Positions 59,114-64,000 of a stretch of DNA of 64,000 nucleotides are shown in pieces. This stretch comes from Planctomycetia bacterium (GTDB taxonomy: Bacteria > Planctomycetota > Planctomycetia > Pirellulales > Thermoguttaceae). A model generated the notes under the pieces. The model was not told the origin of the DNA, made no database searches, and saw only the letters and a list, made by a program, of their open reading frames with translations. The DNA is taken from NCBI GenBank assembly GCA_030535245.1, contig JAUNBJ010000004.1, forward strand, positions 1 to 64,000, in the 5' to 3' direction. A program made the position numbers and the translations under genes. Position 1 is the stretch's first letter. Every line of letters begins with the position of its first letter.

Positions 59114-60505
59114 ATGAAACGTTTATGCCTCACCTTTGTTTGCCTGTTTGGGGGTACGGCACTTTTCCAAAGTCCGGTGTTTTCCGAGGAAATCCCTGCC
59201 GATCTGATTGCCCGATTCGAGCAGCTTGAAAAAGAAACCGAAGCCATGCGCACCGAGCTGGCCGCGTTGAAAAAAGAAAAATCGTCACAAAAAACGGAGC
59301 TTTACCAGCCGGTCGAGGAAACGAAAACGCCGTCGCAGGAAATTCATGACGAGGTGGCCCGGCAGGTTCAGGAAAGTGCGTGGAAAAAAGGGGAAGCGTA
59401 CATCCGGCCTTACGGCATGTTCTGGGCGTCGTTGATTGGTGCCGACGCGCGGTTCGCTCCGGCCGACAGCGTGAAAATGATCCTCCCCGGCGACGCATAT
59501 GGGCAGAGCGTTTGCACCGTGGCGGCTCGATGTTCGCGGTTGGGAATCGACGTAAAAGCCCCCGACGCCCCGATTCTGGGTGGGATGGAGATGTCCGGAC
59601 GACTGGAAATCGACTTTATGGGCGATCTGGGTGCGGTGGAAAACAAGCCAAGCGTTCTCATGCGGCACGCCTACTGGAAAATGGAGAACGATACGTTCCT
59701 GTTCCTGGTCGGCCAAACGAACGACGTCATTTCGCCGCTGAATTCCGGATCGTTGAATTATTTTGTCAACTGGTTTGCCGGAAATATCGGCTACCGGAAC
59801 CCACAGATTCTGTTCGGGCGTTTCTTCTATCCGAGCGAACGGATGCGGGTGGATTGGAAAGTTTCGCTCAGCCAGCTCTGCGGTTCCGACTTCAACACCA
59901 GCGACCATGCCGGCCGTTACCCCACCATCCAGACCCGTTTGGGATGGACGATTGCCAGCTGCGATCCGGAGCAGACTCCGATTCAGTTCGGCATTTCCGC
60001 CCACATCGGCGAACAGTGCTACAACCTGGCCCTGCTGCATGGTACGGAGGACGTCACGATAGACACGTGGTCGGTGAACGCCGATTTGACGCTCCCGTTG
60101 ACGACCCGGTTCGGAATCCGCGGCGAGGTGTTCCATGGACAAGGGCTGGCGGGGGTCAACGGCGGCGTGGATCAGAGCGTGGATTTTTCCCTGCTTCGGG
60201 TGGCTGACGCGTCGCTCCGGAGCATTCACGCCACGGGGGGCTGGGCGGAAATCTGGTGGGACTTGACGCGGAAAGCCAAACTGACGGTCGGTTATGGAAT
60301 CGACAACCCGCTCGATTCCGACATGGACGTGGCCCCGATTCGGAGCAATTCGGTTCTTTACACGAATATCGTTTACCAATTCACACCGTTTTTACGAACG
60401 GGAGTGGAGTACAGTTATTGGAAAACGCTCTATCGCGAAGGGTACGTTGGCGGCGACGTGGGAAAAGCGAACGTGGTTCAATGGATGTGGCAGTTTGAAT
60501 TTTAG
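59114..60505 (+). CDS. Outer-membrane porin-like protein (DcaP-like)
   Basis: 463 residues from the ATG at 59114. The signal peptide is MKRLCLTFVCLFGGTALFQS (cleavage near VFSEE). A short coiled coil follows (FEQLEKETEAMRTELAALKK), as in trimeric DcaP-like porins. The mature part is a beta-barrel pattern of alternating strands: YIRPYGMFWASLIG, SGRLEIDFMGD and FLVGQTNDVISPL. It ends in VVQWMWQFEF, a C-terminal Phe typical of outer-membrane barrels. It is likely a pore for small anionic or aromatic solutes. It has no clear ribosome-binding site and is divergent from leuA. Confidence 0.8.
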   Translation: MKRLCLTFVCLFGGTALFQSPVFSEEIPADLIARFEQLEKETEAMRTELAALKKEKSSQKTELYQPVEETKTPSQEIHDEVARQVQESAWKKGEAYIRPYGMFWASLIGADARFAPADSVKMILPGDAYGQSVCTVAARCSRLGIDVKAPDAPILGGMEMSGRLEIDFMGDLGAVENKPSVLMRHAYWKMENDTFLFLVGQTNDVISPLNSGSLNYFVNWFAGNIGYRNPQILFGRFFYPSERMRVDWKVSLSQLCGSDFNTSDHAGRYPTIQTRLGWTIASCDPEQTPIQFGISAHIGEQCYNLALLHGTEDVTIDTWSVNADLTLPLTTRFGIRGEVFHGQGLAGVNGGVDQSVDFSLLRVADASLRSIHATGGWAEIWWDLTRKAKLTVGYGIDNPLDSDMDVAPIRSNSVLYTNIVYQFTPFLRTGVEYSYWKTLYREGYVGGDVGKANVVQWMWQFEF

Positions 60506-60625
60506 CAAACCTCCCAATTGATAATCACACTTTAACTGGAGGAATAGATCGCTTTTTACCCCTATTTTCTCTACCGGTTGCTATATTTTATATCCGGGAT
60601 GGAAAGCTCCTATTTACGGAGGGCG

Positions 60626-60750
60626 GTCGTCCTCGGCCACCTGTGTTGTAAAAGGGACACGAACCCCCACGTATTACGTCGTCCTCGACCGCCTGTGTTG
60701 TAAAAGGGACGCGAACCCCCACGTATTACATCGTCCTCGACCGCCTGCGT
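60626..60750. repeat. 52-base tandem repeat (about 2.4 copies)
   Basis: GTCGTCCTCG begins units at 60626, 60678 and 60730. Each unit contains GTTGTAAAAGGGAC and CCCCCACGTATTAC. The units differ at one to four positions. They overlap the 3' end of the transposase remnant and may derive from the end of the insertion sequence. Not a CRISPR: no distinct spacers. Confidence 0.7.
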
Positions 60751-61190
60751 CTTAGTCAAACCACGACACTCCACCTTGCGGCAGCCAAAGTCGCGTTTGA
60801 CGATCAAAAGTAAATGCTCCACCTTGCTGCGAATCGACGATTTTCGCCAGGCGTTCATCTTCTCGAACCTCCTTCTGCTTTTCGACCTTCAGGTAGCCCG
60901 AATCCCTGTAAACCACCGTATCCTCAAGACGCAGAAGGTTCAACGTCTCGGCCGAATCATGCACGTTCGCCGCCCTTTTTCGTGGAGTGCATTTCCGGCT
61001 CACGCTGGCCAGTCTCGTTTTTCGTAGAACTCGGCGTGGAAACCAGCGTCGCATCTTCTCCCGAGAAACGACCGCATGGCAGAACTATCGTAAATCGTGT
61101 CCTCAAGTCCTTCGTCCGACGACGGAACCAGACCAGCATCAGGTACATCCGCAACATTTTCTCAATACCCCGTGTCGGACGTCCACGTTT
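60745..61190 (-). pseudogene. IS5-type transposase remnant
   Basis: Spread over several minus frames are RGRPTRGIEKMLRMYLMLVW (about 61187-61128), TPSSTKNETGQREPEMHSTK (about 61040-60980), VVYRDSGYLKVEKQKEVRED and KVEHLLLIVKRDFGCRKVEC (about 60830-60780). These follow the order of an IS5-family DDE transposase, but stops and frameshifts break it. No intact element or clear inverted-repeat ends remain. The 60506-61367 gap holds only this remnant, the tandem repeat, a 24-base dispersed repeat (61224-61247) and the terminator of the TolC-type gene. Confidence 0.7.
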
Positions 61191-61223
61191 TCATTGGGAT
61201 AGAACGGTTGAATCCTCTGCACC

Positions 61224-61247
61224 CACTACGTTCGCTCTTATTAATAT
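61224..61247. repeat. Dispersed 24-base repeat, second location
   Basis: CACTACGTTCGCTCTTATTAATAT differs by one base from 38862-38885 at the end of the XylR-like gene. It lies at the upstream side of the IS5 remnant, which suggests that both are traces of element movement. Confidence 0.55.
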
Positions 61248-61287
61248 ATTAATATTTGGCCACCTTCTGAAGACCGTTTTCCAGAAT

Positions 61288-61344
61288 AAAAAAAACTCCC
61301 GCCCTTTCGGTTCTCTCCGTTGAACCGTCGAGGCAGGAGGTTTT
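61288..61344 (-). terminator. Intrinsic terminator after the TolC-type gene
   Basis: On minus AAAACCTCCTGCC pairs with GGGCGGGAG, with one bulge, followed by eight Ts (plus 61288-61295). It lies about 25 bases after the stop at 61368. Confidence 0.65.
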
Positions 61345-61367
61345 GGGTTCCGATTCAGGAATCGGAG

Positions 61368-63194
61368 TTACTTCCTCAATCCTTCCAGAAGCGGATCGGG
61401 TTGGGATTTAGGAGCCTCGGTGGGAGGAATCACGACCGAGGGGGCTTTTTTAGGAAGCCGCGTGGTGGGGGTATTCTCCGGCTGCAAGTCCAGCGGATAC
61501 TGCTGGTTCAGGTTTTTCGCCGATTGAATCTCCTTCATCGATTCCGTACCTTGCTGGGGACTTTCCGACGTGGTTGCCAGATTCGCCTTCTGCTCCTCGG
61601 TCAGGGTTGCTCGCGTGGTCGAAAGCGACTGGCGGCTGGACGATTTGGCGACTTCTACCGGAAGGTCGTGACGACTGGCCAGCGGGCCGTTGGTGTTCAC
61701 ACTCTCTCCAGGACGACTGGTCGGGGCTTCCCCGGCATAACGGTTCCGGAAACGGTCGATTTGCTGTCCGGTTCCGGCCGAAACCGGATCCACCTGCCAG
61801 CCGCCGCCCAGGGCTTTGTAAATCTGAACCACGCTGGTGGCAAGGTTGGCACGCGCCACGGCCAGCAGTTCCTCATACTCCAACACGTACCGCTGCGAAT
61901 CCAGTACCGGAAGGTAGTTGTTCCGACCGGCGGAATAGAGCTGTTCCGACAACTGAAGGGCCTGGCGGTAGCGTACGACCGTTTCTTCCAGGTATTCCAC
62001 CCGCTGCTGAAGTCGGACGTAATTGGAAATGGCGTTATCCACTTCTTCGGCCGCTTCCAAAACGGTTTCCTGGTAATCGTACTTCATCTGTTCGGTCAGC
62101 CCTTCCTGCTGCATGATGGTGCAACGAATTCGCCCAAATTCCAACAGTCGCCATGACAAACTCGGCATCACGCTGGCAGTAAAGCTGCGGGCGTTGAACA
62201 GGTCGTCCAACCGGTCGGCTTCCAGACCGAAACTGCCGTTGATGTAAAACTTCGGATAACGTTCCGCCATGGCCACGCCAATCCGGGCGTTCTGGGCCGC
62301 CAGCCGACGCTCCATCGCACGAATGTCCGGACGACGACGCAGGATGTCGGCAGGAATGCTCACCGCCACCGCATCGGGAGCCACCGGAAGCGGTTCCACC
62401 TTCTTCATCAACTCGTCCACCGTTCCCGGAGGGCAGCCCATCAGCACGCTCAACCGGTTCAGGCTTTCCCGATACCCCGACATGATCGACGGATAGCTCG
62501 CCTCCACCGCCGCAAGGTTCGCGACCGCCTGCGAATAATCCAGACGAGAGTCCTTCCCCTTGGTGAACCGGGCGACAATGATCCGCAGGAATTCCCGCTG
62601 CTGAAGGATGTTCGCTCGCACGATCTCCATCCGTTCCTGATACAGACGGGCGTCGATGTACGTTCGGGCCGTGTCGGCCATCAAAACCATCTTCACGTTG
62701 CGATAATCGTCCTCGGTCGCTTCCACTTCCGCTTCCTGAGCCTCAATGTACCGCTTGATCTGGCCAAAAACGTCCAGCTCCCAGTTGGCACTCACGCCCC
62801 AGTCCCACGTCGAAGCGAACAGGTCCGTTCCACGCGGTTTGTTGTCGCCGGACATTTTCACGTACGAGTACGAAGCATCCGTCCCAATCGCCGGAAACAA
62901 CTGCCCCTGCGTTGCACACAACGCAGCACGTGCCTGATAAACCTTCCAGGCGGCAGACCGCAACGACAGATTCTGTTCGTTGACCGCCGTCAAAATTGTG
63001 TTCAACACGGGATCGTCAAAAACCATCCACCAGTCGTCTATCGCCGGGTTTTCCGGACGAACCTCCTTGTGGTCGTTCTGCGTCCACTCTTTCGGAGTGG
63101 GGGGGCACGGTGGCCCTACATAATCCGGGCCTACCATACACCCCGTCAGGAGCGTTAAACCCGTTAAAAGAAACAATGACAAAAACCGGAGCAT
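61368..63194 (-). CDS. TolC/NodT-type outer-membrane efflux lipoprotein with long tail
   Basis: 608 residues. MLRFLSLFLLTGLTLLTGCM is a lipoprotein signal (Cys19). The body of two efflux-protein repeats follows: DDWWMVFDDPVLNTILTAV, FASTWDWGVSANWELDVFGQ, SIPADILRRRPDIRAMERRL and SLSWRLLEFGRI. It forms the outer-membrane exit of RND-type pumps. About 140 extra residues after QIYKALGGGWQ are Pro/Ser/Thr-rich and low in complexity. GGAAAGGTGA precedes the ATG. No inner-membrane pump is adjacent. The frame extends upstream by seven codons without a good start. Confidence 0.9.
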   Translation of the reverse strand: MLRFLSLFLLTGLTLLTGCMVGPDYVGPPCPPTPKEWTQNDHKEVRPENPAIDDWWMVFDDPVLNTILTAVNEQNLSLRSAAWKVYQARAALCATQGQLFPAIGTDASYSYVKMSGDNKPRGTDLFASTWDWGVSANWELDVFGQIKRYIEAQEAEVEATEDDYRNVKMVLMADTARTYIDARLYQERMEIVRANILQQREFLRIIVARFTKGKDSRLDYSQAVANLAAVEASYPSIMSGYRESLNRLSVLMGCPPGTVDELMKKVEPLPVAPDAVAVSIPADILRRRPDIRAMERRLAAQNARIGVAMAERYPKFYINGSFGLEADRLDDLFNARSFTASVMPSLSWRLLEFGRIRCTIMQQEGLTEQMKYDYQETVLEAAEEVDNAISNYVRLQQRVEYLEETVVRYRQALQLSEQLYSAGRNNYLPVLDSQRYVLEYEELLAVARANLATSVVQIYKALGGGWQVDPVSAGTGQQIDRFRNRYAGEAPTSRPGESVNTNGPLASRHDLPVEVAKSSSRQSLSTTRATLTEEQKANLATTSESPQQGTESMKEIQSAKNLNQQYPLDLQPENTPTTRLPKKAPSVVIPPTEAPKSQPDPLLEGLRK

Positions 63195-63430
63195 GATCGT
63201 CACCTTTCCAAGCAACTAAACTAAAGGATACAAAAATTACCAACAAAGATGCCCCCCCTGTAAAAGGGTTCATCCATGTATTTGTATCCATCGGTTTTTC
63301 CCAACCTTAAGGAAAAGTCAAAATGTTATGATTTGATAAGTTTTTCCGGATTTTCCGGTCGTAATGGTTATAGTGAAAAGAGAATGTGCAAGATGGATAA
63401 AATAGACAGAATTTCAGGCGAAAAATCCAC

Positions 63431-63472
63431 AAAAAAAGGAAAGGAAACACGGCCGTACCGCATTGCCTTTCC
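63431..63472 (-). terminator. Intrinsic terminator after the LOG-family gene
   Basis: On minus GGAAAGG pairs with CCTTTCC (63438-63444 and 63466-63472 on plus), followed by seven Ts. The rest of the 63195-63501 gap is A+T-rich, with no gene and no clear promoter. Confidence 0.6.
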
Positions 63473-63501
63473 TCTGGAAGGGGGGAGATTCTTTCAGGCG
63501 A

Positions 63502-64000
63502 TTATTGATGGTAGCGTTTGATGTAATCCCAGGCCTGCTGGGGAGTTTCGGCGTCGTAGAACAAATCCAGGTCGGCTTCGTCGATGACCCCCATTTCCGT
63601 CAGGGCCTTAAAATCGATGATTTTGCTCCAATAATCTTTCATACCGAACAGGATGATGGGAATGTGCTGCATCCGTTTGGTCTGGCGGAGGGTGAGCGTT
63701 TCAAACAGCTCGTCGAAGGTGCCAAACCCGCCGGGAAACACAACCAACCCCTGTGCCTGTTTGAGGAAGTGCATTTTCCGCATGGCAAAATAGTGGAACT
63801 GGAAGCAGAGTTCCGGGGTGATGTAGCGATTGGGCTGCTGCTCCTGCGGGAGCTTGATATTCAGGCCGATGGAGGGATAATCGGCGTCGTAGGCGCCACG
63901 ATTAGCCGCTTCCATGATTCCCGGCCCGCCCCCGGTCACGATGACGTAGTTTTTCCGGTCGTCGTTTTTGCATTCTTCCGAAACGATCCGGGCAAACTCG
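63502..64000 (-). CDS. LOG-family (TIGR00730) protein, 5' end outside window
   Basis: About 166 residues seen, running off the right edge. VTGGGPGIMEAANRGAYDA and PGGFGTFDELFETLTLRQT are the two signature motifs (GGGxGxM and PGGxGTxxE) of Lonely-Guy-type phosphoribohydrolases. In the family these release free bases from nucleoside monophosphates, and bacterial members also have less clear nucleotide-related roles. The C-terminal half is complete (KIIDFKALTEMGVIDEADLD). The missing part should be the N-terminal 50-100 residues. Confidence 0.85.
   Translation of the reverse strand, partial: EFARIVSEECKNDDRKNYVIVTGGGPGIMEAANRGAYDADYPSIGLNIKLPQEQQPNRYITPELCFQFHYFAMRKMHFLKQAQGLVVFPGGFGTFDELFETLTLRQTKRMQHIPIILFGMKDYWSKIIDFKALTEMGVIDEADLDLFYDAETPQQAWDYIKRYHQ

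Noticed and set aside
60626-60750. Possible CRISPR array
   Set aside because: The repeated units are contiguous 52-base tandem copies with no separate spacers, and no cas genes are near.

Overview
The window looks like the chromosome of a planctomycete, probably a gut-type or Pirellulales-like lineage. The evidence is a tandem double-length UvrA (a PVC-superphylum trait), a DUF1559/prepilin-type protein, PEP-CTERM proteins with autotransporter-type repeats, an ECF sigma factor paired with a zinc-finger Ser/Thr kinase, a XylR-like regulator beside secreted glycan-active enzymes, and a ribosomal-protein operon without rpmD. Lineage is inferred from gene content only.

Layout. At 0-5.3 kb lie a truncated secreted Ala/Glu-rich protein, a Gln-rich lipoprotein, and a minus-strand operon (rubrerythrin, DUF89 phosphatase, membrane protein, OleC-like ligase). 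At 5.4-15.9 kb a strong promoter drives uvrA, followed with almost no spacing by two glycosyltransferases, a PQ-loop membrane protein and hpnC. At 16.3-23.1 kb are paired hypothetical/lipoprotein genes, a minus operon ilvN-thiE-membrane protein, a secreted HExxH peptidase and an ECF/kinase signalling pair. At 23.1-36.5 kb the minus strand carries the S10-spc ribosomal operon from rpsJ to rplO, closed by a terminator; secY (own promoter and terminator), adk and map follow separately.

From 37.3 to 54.0 kb is an accessory glycan-related locus: an alcohol dehydrogenase with a signal peptide, a divergent XylR-like regulator, GH99-like, GH106-like, BNR-4 and sialidase-like secreted enzymes, a DUF1559 protein and two PEP-CTERM autotransporter-repeat proteins. 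It is full of repeats: palindromic MITE-like elements, a 44-bp hairpin copied in front of two enzyme genes, a poly-C tract and a duplicated prepilin motif. From 54.1 to 57.0 kb is an A+T-richer degenerate patch with a glycosyltransferase, remnants of a tyrosine recombinase and tRNA-Val(GAC). At 57.1-64.0 kb are leuA, a porin-like protein, an IS5-type transposase remnant, a TolC-type efflux protein and a truncated LOG-family protein.

The clearest regulatory discovery is upstream of leuA. A consensus promoter starts transcription almost on the ATG of a 32-residue Leu-rich leader peptide. Four complementary segments that can form pause, antiterminator and terminator hairpins follow. This is a complete classical transcription attenuator.
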